Source: Anarhynchus alexandrinus (lineage: Eukaryota; Chordata; Aves; Charadriiformes; Charadriidae). From it: a DNA stretch of 64,000 bases. Below the pieces are notes generated by a model. The model ran no database searches. It saw only the letters and a list, made by a program, of their open reading frames with translations, and was not told where the DNA came from. A program made the position numbers and the translations under genes. The stretch is taken from positions 3,362,960 to 3,426,959 of the forward strand of contig VUYV01000089.1 in the NCBI GenBank assembly GCA_008711295.1. The letters run 5' to 3'. Below are positions 1 to 10,340 of this stretch, one piece after another; within the stretch, counting starts at the first letter, position 1, and every line of letters starts with the position of its first letter.

Positions 1-933
1 CCTCAGAATTTGCAAAGTTTTCAATTGTGGTGGCAATTAGTCAAATTTCCTTATCACACAGAAAATGATAAGATTGTCGCCTTTGTCCTCACTATATGCA
101 ATGCTTCGGTGTACAATCATTGTATTAGGACTGAATCACAATGGAACCATACTCTACCCCTTAAAGCATAGAGACTGGGCCCATCAAAAGGAGGAAAAGT
201 GGCAAACAATTGATGTAAATGCATGCATTGTGTGAGAACAACAAGGTTTCAATTGTGAAAGTAGTACTCTTGAAGCTCAAGACAGCTGTATGTGGAACAA
301 AACCTTTGCCACTTTGAAATCCACCTGAAAGAGGTTCCTGAAACCATAGTCATGTGTGTTGGAAAAGGTTGTGTCTGCATGCGAACATTGTGTGAATCTT
401 TATTGGTAGATGATTTTGTTTACAACATAACCTATCAGTTCAATCTATGTGTATGTAATTTCTTTAAGATTATTGGTTGTAATTTTATTTTTTCTGTACC
501 AATAACTACTCATGCTGATTTGTCTTTTGATTACATGTTATACTGCAAGCTACAACCCACACCTATCAGAATGAATATAGCTATAATCAAACAACTCCAC
601 TACCACCCTGATTTAATCAACCTCCTACAATAAGCAGGAGAAAACAGACAAAAGACTCTTATCATAGTCCATCAGGATGTTGAAGAAATTAATTGACTGT
701 TAAAAAAAGTCAAAAAGGATGGAAAACACCAGTGGAAATTCCTGTTGGGATGGTTTCCAATAACAACTGGGATACTAAACCTGATGTTGCACCCCATCGT
801 GATTTTACTGACTGCTGTTATACTATGCATGTTGTTAAACATTATTTTATATATTAGAGTTTGGAGGATGGCTAAAAAGTTACACTATTGGAAAAATTTC
901 CCTGCCTGTATAATATCATGTAACCACATTTAA
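1..933 (+). pseudogene. retroviral envelope-like remnant (C-terminal part)
   Basis: Two open pieces lie in the same orientation. The first (292-633, 113 codons) is cysteine-rich, with Cys at residues 6, 22, 27, 29, 34, 53, 55 and 63, and has an N-glycosylation sequon (NIT, residues 45-47). The second (745-933, 62 codons) has a strongly hydrophobic segment at about residues 16-37, then a short basic tail (RVWRMAKK). That is the layout of the membrane anchor and cytoplasmic tail of a retroviral transmembrane Env subunit. Bases 1-290 continue the similarity in another frame but carry stops, so the gene is broken by stops and frame changes. The probable LTR just downstream supports the reading. 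I could not assign a retroviral genus. The alternative is a fragment of an unrelated membrane protein. Confidence 0.42.
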
Positions 934-1456
934 TGAAACTTTAATTAATTAATAAAGGCTAACCAAACACAAAATTTCCCTCAAATTATACTTGGATTAT
1001 GGCATTATATGTTTATAGGCATAGAGGCAAGAGGCAACCACACTGACACTCTGTGGACAAGAGGAGTTGAATTTAATCACGGGGCAGATTGTGGTGCTGC
1101 AAATTCCCCCTCCTCCTGGGTCACTCAGTACTTGGTGCAATTTCCCCCACCTGGGCCACCTACCAACCTAAGTCAGGCATGAATTGCAAAAGGCAACAGA
1201 CCAGAACATTATGGCACCCCCTAAATGCACCTGGTTCCTGTGTCTCCTATCTCTTGGTAACAGTAATGACAATCGGTCACCCCCTGACAGCCTAGTACAC
1301 GCATACCTGGGCTGTGGCCCAAAGAGGGTGATACCAGAACTTCAAGTTCTAGCAAGTTCTGGGCCTGCATAACTGGTGGAAAATACCAGAATATTTCATT
1401 GTCTGAGTTGGACTAAAACGGAAAAGTACCTGATGAAACTCAATTATCTCGGACCC

Positions 1457-1464
1457 TATAAATA
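1457..1464 (+). promoter_or_regulatory. TATA box of the probable LTR
   Basis: The sequence is TATAAATA in the context 'ggaccctataaatagcaa'. It sits about 370 bp into the proposed LTR. It would be the core promoter of the provirus, with initiation expected near 1485-1490. The assignment depends on the LTR call. Confidence 0.4.
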
Positions 1465-2101
1465 GCAACCCTAAGCAAGACCCTTTGAGCTTTTCTGAAT
1501 AGCAGTGGGCTGTGACCAGTATGTCCCCTGAGCTGGGACACCTCTCAGGCATAACGAAGGGCCAGGGCAAAGTCAAACTTCTCAAGGGTCAATTATTGCC
1601 CATTGAGGAATGCCATTTACTCTAAACATGAGAAAAGGGAAATTTTAACTCTATGCTAACCTCTGTCACCCACCTCTTTACCTGTCTATGTGTTTGAATA
1701 TACACATTAGCCTTCACAAGTGTGGATGCCTATATTTTGTTGGATCCAAATATTTCTTTTTGTCTGTGTGTGTGTGAGGAGTCGAAAGGGGCACCCGTCA
1801 GCCTACTGGAGTCGCCCATTGCAAAGGGACTTTGGTCCTAGTAGTCAAAGACTCGTGTGGTGTGTGTGCAAATCCTTGAATGGTGTGTGTTTGTATGTTT
1901 CGTGTTTCTACATAGGTACATACATATATTTTGATTCAGGACACCTTATAATAAGCTAGCGTGAATCTTGTCATTCTCAAACCTGTAATTAAGTCACTGT
2001 TGTAGGGATAACATATTCTACTGAATCCCCTTGTTAATCCTTAAATTGATTAATGATTAAGTGCTGCTATAATTCAGCCTTTTGATCTACCTCCAACCAT
2101 T

Positions 2102-2107
2102 AATAAA
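2102..2107 (+). promoter_or_regulatory. AATAAA polyadenylation signal of the probable LTR
   Basis: AATAAA follows the proposed U3 and is followed by about 60 bp that could be the end of R plus U5. A second AATAAA at 2297-2302 lies outside the proposed LTR. Confidence 0.35.
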
Positions 2108-2168
2108 TCTTAAATTGTTGCTAAATTATGACCGTGTCAAATATTTTCTTCCACGCCAGTCTGGTACA

Positions 2169-3594
2169 CTTCCTCCATTTTGTCACATAAGTAGTTCTCT
2201 TTCTTAAGAGTGATTACTATGACAGAAAAGAGGCTATGTGGTCAATTCTTTAGCACCTTCATCTTTTCATTGGTCTAGATATTGTGCTGTCATCTAATAA
2301 ATTTGTCTTGATTTTGTGCCGTCACATTTCTCTGTGTTCAAAACAATTACTATCACATACAAATTATTTTAAAACTTGGTTGCTTCTTTGCAGGTGAAGC
2401 TTTGCAGAATTTCTAGCAGAATTGACTAAATCAACATTGATTTCGCTACACTTAAAAGTATTACTTTGACCCATTCTAAATTCCATGGAAAGACTACCAA
2501 CGCTCTGGGTGTAAAGCCTGTAATCAATTGATGAGGAAGAAACTGAGAGCATATATTTTTCATTAATAAGATTCAAAGAAGCAAAGCAGTGTGCTATTGT
2601 GGCAGCATGTGGAGTTCTTGTTTCTCAGTCAGCATTTCATGAACTTAGGTGAACTGAGTGCATTCAGATTTGTGGTGCAGTCCTGAAGACATTTGTGAAG
2701 AATATGGCTTAGGAACATTTGTTCATTTTCTTCTCAGTTTCCTGTAGACCTTTTATGTAGGTTTCTTTTTAGTGCCTGTTAAGTTAGCTCATAAAAATGT
2801 ACCATACATATTTCATCAGACTTGTAACCTGTCTACTTTCTTGTGAATGAAATGTGACTTTAACGTAAGCCCAGTATCAATTTGAAATTTTATTATTGCT
2901 ATTCCAGGGTCACTATTATGGCACTGGGGCTTAAACTCTGTCCCTTAATAATATTTTTTCCCTAACTGGAGCAACTTTTAAAAAGTTTTTACCGCACAGC
3001 AAGTGTGATGCAGTATAAAGTAAGTCTGAAATTAGTTTATATTATGTCAATTACAGTAGACTAAGAGTTCCTATCAAGATTAGTAATTGCTCTGCATATT
3101 GTAAGAACATAGGAAGAGGTGAGCTAAGGAACACTGCAAAGTGAATAAAAAAAATACTGCAAGAAGTGGAGCATATTGAAGGAAGTTTTCTCCACAAAGT
3201 GAAAATAGAGAACACAGATAGCTGGAAATCTTATTGCATATTACCATGGGTACAAAAGTCTATAGCTGTTAGCTATTATGAACAGAGATTTAGAGAAAGA
3301 AGTGATGAAAATGCCTAGCTACTTTCAGTTAACAATTTATTACACATATGATTGCCGCAGACATCGGGAATTAAGGAGTAGTGTCCTTGCCTAGTAAATC
3401 TACTTTATGCATAAGAGAGAACATGGATGGAAGTGCTTGTGAGAGCCAAAAAAACGAGCGGTGAAGAAATTCATATTGCAGCTGCTCAGCCACACAGCTG
3501 TTTCCCAGTGCTTCAAGAAAGAAACCAATCTACTATCTGCCTGCCATCTGTTTCTGAGTCACAGAAAGAAAATAATAATACAAAAATAATATCA
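2169..3594. other. AT-rich unique sequence, no gene seen
   Basis: I see no recognisable repeat family, no long frame and no RNA gene. The 70-codon minus frame at 2364-2576 has no features of a real protein. Confidence 0.6.
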
Positions 3595-3915
3595 AGGTGC
3601 CACAAGGGCCAGTGGCTCCCTCTGTGCCAGGGCAGCCAGGGCCCATCCCACCCCCCAGCCAGGAGCAGGGCAGTCAGGGGGCACCGGTGCAGCACCAGAC
3701 ATGGGCATCAGGCACCTCCTTGGGGACAGGCCAAGACCAGGTCAGAATATGGGCCTGCAGGTGTGCCTGGCTCAGTGGAACCCGTGGCCGGGCAGGACAG
3801 GGCTGTGGAGAGCTGGCGACTGGCCCTGCTGTGGGGTCCTGAGCCATGGGCAGGTGGGTAAAACCCTGGGGGGACTGGGAACCAGAGAGTCAGGGCTTAA
3901 AGTGTCCTCAGGGTG
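3595..3915. other. GC-rich island in AT-rich surroundings, origin unknown
   Basis: About 320 bp are rich in G and C, with many short 'ggcagg', 'cagggc' and 'ccagcc' motifs, and the change in base composition from both flanks is abrupt. Several overlapping frames cross it (up to 144 codons at 3427-3861), but they are rich in Gly, Pro, Gln and Arg, as expected from composition alone. CpG is sparse, so it does not look like a promoter CpG island. It may be a fragment of an LTR, a LINE 5' region or a minisatellite. I could not place it. Confidence 0.4.
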
Positions 3916-6900
3916 CTGAGTTAAAACAAAATAATTATGACATCTTTATCTGATTGTTTGTAGCAAATAATTTGCATTTGCCACAGTAATATTGACAAAC
4001 AAATATGGCACACGTATCCATATGCACATTTCAGTACTGAACAAGTACCATTTTGCAGCTTCAGTATCAATTTGCATTTCTCATGTTTTCATGTTATTAA
4101 TAATGCCTCTTTTTACTGTACAAGTGTCTAACTTTGTACATGCCAAAATGCAGAATGATTATCACTAATCCAATATAAACCCCACTAGATTAGGAAGAAG
4201 CAGAAATATTTCAAAGTGAAAAAAAATACTTTATGTTCAGTGTAATCTTGATCTCATGATTCAGTGCTGGATTCATAATTCCAGTAGAATATTCAGCATT
4301 ATACACACTTTTTGCAAACTCTTCTCCCAAGAAAAATCCAAGACCTCTGCAGACAACCAGCTCTAGAAGGACAAGAACCTACTGTGTCTTCAGTATAAAT
4401 GACTGTAGGAAGTAAGTGATAGCAATACTATCATGTATGATGGAAATAATGTTCAAATACGGTAAATTAGTGAGATTGAACTCTAATAAAACTCTTTTAA
4501 CTTTTTTTTTCTTCTTCTTCTTCTGAGTTGCAGGGACAGTGAGAAACAGAGTAATCTGCTTAGTTTCGAGGGATTTTAAAGCACATTTACGTTACACAGC
4601 AATATTTTTTAATAAAGGATTTCTAAATAATTGTACTTCACAGTTCCTCCTTCCCCTCCCCCAAGAAGTGGACAGAATAAGATCATTTCTTTTGAATAAA
4701 CAGAATAAAATCAGTAGCCTTTGTCTTCACAGACTTGCTTTTCCACATAAATACATGACTTCGAGTGTAGCCATTAATGGTGTGACTCTCTCCTGTCATC
4801 CTTTTTCAAAACAGATGCTATCCTAAGATCCAGTAGAGTACTCTTGATACTATTACAAAGGCTTTAACATTTCCAAGAGGCTGTTCTTTAAAATCATTCA
4901 CGAAATCTGTATTTATCTGATGGACATTAACGTTACTTAAAATGTAATTAAAATCTTGTCAATATGTGAAAAATGTAATATGTTCATTTTTTATCTACAG
5001 CCAGTCATAAGATTCTCCTGGGTGACAGGTGCACAGTAAAGTCTATTAGGATCAGATTAGCTGCAACGATTGTAACCCAACCAGCTACACAGATCCAGGA
5101 ATAGTTCCAATAAAAAACTCTGGCATCTAAAGTAAGGGTTAGGTGCCTAAATCTAAAATAATTCAAGATGAGATTTAAGATTTGCTTCAGAACTGCAACT
5201 TGAAGTGCCATGCCCGTAAGGTAATAGTAATAGCTGACTAGGAGGCAGGCCGGCAAGGTCACCTTCATTCTTCAGCCTGCTTGTGTCTCCTTCCTCCAAA
5301 TTATAAGACCAAGCTAATATTTCCAAAGATCACATATCAGCTCATTTGGTGAACTGGCACTTCATGTGTTTTTTTCCTCTAGATAGAGGAAAAATTTAAG
5401 ACATGCATACTGCTTGGCCTCCCCATATCCCGGCTGAGAACTGTTAGTTATTGTGAATGCAAATCACAGAGTTAGAAAGAGCAAAAATAAGGAACTTAGT
5501 CTCCAGGCACTGCGTGTGCGTCTTACAGATAGTCGGATCTTTTGCTGAATCTAGATATTGCTGAATAAAGAAATATGATGGTTCTCCAGGAACAAAGTAA
5601 TAGAATGTCTCTGTCTCCCTGCCCACCTCTCTTCCCCCAATCCATCTTCACAATCTGACTATCCTCAAATTCTGCAAAAGAGAAAGAAAATCAGAGTGAA
5701 AGTAGCATATTTAGATTGTGGTAGCATTACTAAGTGGAAAATAGAACTTTATCTTTGTATGCCAGAACTGATGTGTGCTTTTAATATGATGATATTTTTA
5801 TACCTCACCTTTTCTGACAGCCATATTGAATACTTCACATGTATGCCAATATAAACTAAAAATAGCTAATTGCATATCAGATGAATTATCCTAATATGAG
5901 TGAGAACACAGGCCCCCTTCTATAGTTGTAACATGAACACTATTTTAGCTATATATTAATATTCTGTTCATGAAGTTTAATTAGTAAGAAATACAGCTGG
6001 AGAATTATTCATTACGACCAATTGTTACTAATTGTCACCAAAGTTCCTTAATTATTCACTTTGGCTGGAAGTTAATTAGTTTCATGTCTTACTTGCTGGT
6101 TAGCAAAGAAATATGTTTTCAACCCTATATACCAAGAGAGAAACAGAGAATGATTATTTGGAATCAAGTTTTAGCTTTCATGGAAGATATTTATTTCAGA
6201 AATTGAAAAATTTATGCTGGTTAATCAAAACAATGCTGGTGGTGTGTCTTGAGGAGGGGAAGGGACATAGTTCTTGGAATACAATAAACAGTCTATTGTA
6301 TTTTCCATTTCATTTTATTTTTGTCTTGAAGATAAACTTTTCTTATGCAAATCATAAAACCTTATCTCCTTTGCCACCTTGAAAGCATCAGTTATTTGAA
6401 AAGGAATTGTTGTATCAGGGCCTTTTTAGCTCCATGTTGGATCATTTTGCTGTCTCTCATTTCACACAGTAGTTACCATACTTGATGTTTTCCTAATTTC
6501 ATTTTCATTTTACATATGAATTAGTTCCTGTTAAATTAATAGACTTAGATAAATTCAAAATTAAGCTAATTATTTTAGAAATCTAAATTCAAACAAAATT
6601 TTCAATTCATTTTATGGGCACTCCTTCCATGTCTGTATTCCTTTCAGAATACACATATCTTAGCAACTTAACTCAGAGCAAAATTGTTTTTGATGAGAAA
6701 CCCTTTAGGAATTTTGGTTACTTTCTACTATTTCATTGGTCTCAAAATGGGTTTGGTGCATTTGATCTAAATTCCTTTTGGAGGGCACTTTTGTGTGGGT
6801 TCCGCAAAGCCTCCCAGCATGTGTCCAGTCCCCTCACACCACCTATTTACCACCAGCCGTCCCTGAGATCTGCAGGAGACCCCAGATGCTTCAGGTTATT

Positions 6901-7059
6901 CATATAACAGAAGGTTCAAGTGCTGCATCCTTGCTTAGTTTTCAACTGCCAGATCCTTACAAACCTCTATTTCTGTGTCATTCTGACCATCTAGTTGTTC
7001 ATCTTTGCCTGTTACCTTTTCATAAATTTCCTAAACAACTGTAATCTACTTGTGACCTA
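3916..7059. other. AT-rich unique sequence, no gene seen
   Basis: There are only short frames (under 100 codons) without family features. Around 6000-6090 there is an ordered AT-rich stretch with TAATTA-type motifs that could be regulatory, but this is not demonstrable here. Confidence 0.55.
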
Positions 7060-8849
7060 CAAACAAGGACAGGTAGCCTGGGAAGAATACAGACAAACTG
7101 TCGAAGCAGCCAGGGATCAAGTTAGGAAAGTTAAAGCCCAGATAAATTTAAATCTGACCAGGAACATCAAGGGCAAGAAGAAAAGATTCTACAGGTACTT
7201 CAGCGACAATAGGAAGATTTAGAATAGGAAGCTCTGAAGGGAAGAGGGGCCCAAAAAAGTTGGTTAATATTCAAGGATCACCTCCTCCAAGATCAGGAGT
7301 GACGCAGCCCAAAAATGATGAAGTTGGGCAAAAAAGCCAGGAGGCCTGCATGGATGAACAAGGAGATCCTGGAGAAACTCAAACTCAAACTGCCATCTAA
7401 GGAACCTGAAAGTACACAAGTCTATAGCACTGATGAGATTCTTCTGTGGGTATTGAGAGAACTGGCAGATGAAGTTTTTAAGCCACCTTCCATTATATTT
7501 GAAAAGTCATGGCAGTCTGGAGAAGTTCCCACTGACTGGAAAAGGGGAAACATAAGCCCCATTTTTAAAAATGGTAAAAAAGAAGACCCAGGGAACTACA
7601 GGCCAGTCAGTCTCACATCTGTGCCTGGCAAGATCATGGAGCACGTCCTCCTGGAAACTATACTAAGGTACATAGAAAATAAGGAAGTGGTTGGTGTCAG
7701 CCAACACAGCTTCACTAAGGGCGAATTGTGCCTAACAAATTTGGTGGCCTTCTACGATGGCATTACAACATTGGTGGATAAAGGGAGAGCAACAGATGTC
7801 ATCTACCTGGACTTGTGCAAAGTATTTGACACTGTCCGACACAACATCCTTGTCTCTAAATCGGAGACGTGTGGATTTGATGGATGGACCAGTCAGTGGA
7901 TAAGGAACTGGCTGGATGACTGCACTTAAAGAGTTGCGGTCAACAGCTCAATGTCCAATTGGAGACCAGTGAGACCATTCCTCAGGTTTTGGTACTGGGA
8001 CCGGTACTGTTTAACATCTTTGTCAGCGACATGGATGTTGGGATGGAGTGCACCCTCAGCAAGTTTGCCGATGATACCAAGCTGTTTGGTGAGGTAGACA
8101 TGCTGGAGGGGAGGGATGCCATCCAGAGGGACCTGGACAGGCTTGAGATGTGGGCCCATGAAGACCTCACGAAGATCAAGAAGGCCAAGTGCAAGGTCTA
8201 GCACATGGTTTGGGGCAATGCCAAGCACAAAAACAGCCTGGGCGCAGAATAGATTGAGAACAGCCTTGAGGAGAAGAACTTGCGGGTGTTGGTGGATGAG
8301 AAACTCAACATGAGCTGGCAATGTGCACTTCCAGCCCAGAAGGCCAGCCGTATCCTGGGCTGCATCAGAAGAAGCGTAGCCAGCAGGTCAAGGGAGGTGA
8401 TTCTGCCCCTCTACTCCACTCTGATGTGACCCACCTGGAGTACTGTGTCCAGCTTTGGACTCTTGAGCAGAAGAAGGACATGGACCTATTGAGGCAGGTC
8501 CAGAGGAGGGCCACAAAGATGATCAGGGGGCTGGAGCACCTCTCCTGTAAAGACAGGCTGAGAGAGTTGAGGTTGTTCAGCCTGGAGAAGAGAAGGCTCC
8601 AAGGAGACCTCATAGTGGCCTTCCAGTATCTGAAAGGGGCCTACAAAAAAGCTGGAGAGGGACTTTTTACAAGGCCGTGTAGTGATAGGTGCATAACTTC
8701 AAACTGGAAGAGGGTAGATTTAGATTAGATATTAGGAAGAAATTTTTCACTGTGAGGGTGGTGAGACACTGGAATGGTTTGTCCAGAGAAGTTGTGGATG
8801 CCCCATCCCTGGAGGTGTTCAAGGCCAAGTTGGATGGGGCTTTGAGCAA
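7060..8849 (+). pseudogene. CR1 ORF2 remnant: reverse transcriptase, broken
   Basis: ORF2 of CR1 encodes an endonuclease and reverse transcriptase for target-primed retrotransposition. The endonuclease is missing here. Recognisable parts are the connector (7060-7215), a block ending in 'RRPAWMNKE' (within 7315-7395), an RT fingers/palm segment with '[16 protein letters not shown]' and '[11 protein letters not shown]' (to 7929), the catalytic FADD motif (residues 36-39 of the frame 7959-8201), and the C-terminal region in frame 8321-8728. Damage includes a TAA at about 7927, a frameshift near 7960-7980, a TAG at about 8199, and loss of roughly 150 codons between about 7395 and 7410 where the text jumps to the segment ending 'VLRELADEV'. 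It cannot make an active enzyme. Confidence 0.9.
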
Positions 8850-8950
8850 CCCGTTCTAGTGGGAGGTGTCCCTGGCCTTGGCAGGGGGGTTGGAACTCGA
8901 TGATCTTTAAGGTCCCTTCCAACCTAAACCATTCTATGATTCTATGATTC
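7060..8950 (+). mobile_element. CR1 LINE, 5'-truncated and internally rearranged
   Basis: The 3' end (about 8855-8950) carries the typical avian CR1 tail: a 'gtccctggccttggcagg' region, 'ggaactcgatgatcttta', 'ccttccaacctaaaccat', then repeats of 'attctatg'. Upstream is degenerate ORF2 coding for reverse transcriptase. The endonuclease domain is absent, which fits 5' truncation. The leading block (7060 to about 7215) codes for a part of ORF2 that normally lies downstream of the next block (about 7228-7395), so the element is not colinear with the family. The tail matches the short copy at 48576-48680, which suggests the same subfamily. Confidence 0.93.
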
Positions 8951-9799
8951 TACAAACAAGCCCTTCTTCATCTCCCAACTAATTCTTACCTTTAATATGT
9001 AAAGTCTTTTTTTTGGTAGTAGATGAGTAGATCCCAGTGCAGGAGCAGTACCAGAGAGGAGCAGTTTACATGTCTGAGCAGACTGCCATGTGGAAGCAGG
9101 TTTTCCATCAAAGATCTGAGCATTTGTCAGAGATAAAGTCCCCTTGTAGCAGCTTTAGAAGGCAGAGAATCTTCTTCATGCTGACAGGCATCTTGGGACT
9201 AGTGTTTGTTCAAATTCAGGACGCTGAAGGCAATGCTTTTGAGCTACAGTCCCTGATGGAGGCAGTTCCACAAACCCACTTCAGTGATTTCAGTTAAATA
9301 TTTGGACAAAAGTACACCAACTAGAGGCTACCATTTTCACTCCAAGGCGCACATGGGAGAATCTTCCACAGAAAGGCATTGTGCTCTGTTACTTCTTGCA
9401 GTCTCCATCCATGGCCCCTGTCAACACCTCTTACAAAAAGTCGCACCAAACTCAGAATAATTTTTGCCCTTCACTACAGTGAAACTAGAAACACTAGTTT
9501 CATGTGTTGCACCTTCAGTCAACACACCTATTTCCAACCAGGATAAGCATCCATCTTTGATATGCATGTCTCTTGGCAGGGACAGATAGGGGGTTCTACA
9601 TTAAAATAATGGGTTCCTAACTTTGGGGGACTGATATGCATTAGGAATCACAAAGCATAGCTACTATGTATTTAAAAGTATTTTTCCAGGAGCCAGAAGC
9701 TGCAGGAGAAACTTTGCATTCAGCTACTACATCAGAAATTTTGTGTCTGTACCTTTGAGAGCGCTGCCCAAGTGAGCTACACAGGCAACATGACATTTC
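8951..9799. other. unique spacer between two CR1 elements
   Basis: This separates two same-strand CR1 copies. The 86-codon plus frame at 9037-9297 has no recognisable domain. I see no repeat family and no RNA gene. Confidence 0.5.
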
Positions 9800-9803
9800 C
9801 CCT

Positions 9804-10340
9804 TTCAGAAGGGATAGGCAAGGAAGGAGACATGGTGGGGTGGCCCTCTACGTTAGGGGCAGTTTTGAATGTCTAGAACTTAAAAGTGTGAATGACAGCG
9901 TTGAGTGTGTATGGATAAGAATCAAGGGGAAGGCCAACAAGGCGGACATCGTGATGGGAGTTTGTTATAGACCCCCTAATCAGGATGTAGAAACTGATGA
10001 AATATTCTATAAGCAGCTGGCAGAGGTCTCGCGATCACTTGCCCTTGTTCTTGTGGGGGACTTCAACTTCCCAGATGTCTGCTGGAAATACTACGCAGCA
10101 GAGAGGGAACAGTCCCGGAGGTTCCTGGAGTATGTGGAAGACAACTTCCTAACACAGCTGGTGAAGGAAACAACTAGGGGAAGTGCCCTGCTGGACCTAC
10201 TGTTTGTTAACAGAGAAGGTCTTGTGGGGGAAGTAAAGGTCGGAGGTCATCTTGGGCACTGTGATCATGAAATGGTAGAATTTTCAATTCTTGGTGAAGC
10301 AAGGCGGGGAGCCAGCAGAACTGCCACCTTGGACTTCTGA
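9804..10340 (+). pseudogene. CR1 ORF2, endonuclease domain (N-terminally truncated)
   Basis: This is an apurinic/apyrimidinic-type endonuclease domain that would nick target DNA. It is open from about 9804 (sequence FRRDR...) with no true start; the frame opens before any ATG because the 5' end is truncated. Visible motifs, numbered from the GTG at 9840, are 'CYRPPNQD' (42-49), the catalytic-type 'VGDFNFPD' (72-79), and 'GHCDHEMVEF' (139-148), where the last His/Asp catalytic pair is kept but the preceding residue is Cys instead of the usual Ser. The N-terminal metal-binding part is missing. The frame ends at a TGA (10338-10340) where an Arg codon is expected, a typical CGA-to-TGA decay. Confidence 0.9.

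Larger units (their letters stand above)
1090..2168 (+). mobile_element. probable retroviral LTR downstream of the env-like remnant
   Basis: The segment begins TGTGG (1090) and can be closed at ...GGTACA (2168). It holds a TATA box at 1457-1464 and an AATAAA signal at 2102-2107, in the order expected for U3, R and U5 on the plus strand. It lies about 150 bp after the env-like frame, where a 3' LTR should be. The start is uncertain: a purine run (aagaggag) at 1059-1066 could be the polypurine tract, which would move the start to about 1068. No second LTR copy is in the window, so the ends cannot be confirmed by comparison. The TATA-to-AATAAA distance (about 640 bp) is long for an R region, which lowers confidence. 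Confidence 0.38.

Noticed and set aside
3427..3861. 144-codon plus frame
   Set aside because: Half is AT-rich flank and half is the GC-rich island; amino-acid content follows base composition and two other frames are also open there.
7926..8613. Minus-strand frames of 131, 70 and 82 codons
   Set aside because: Antisense shadows of the first CR1 element.
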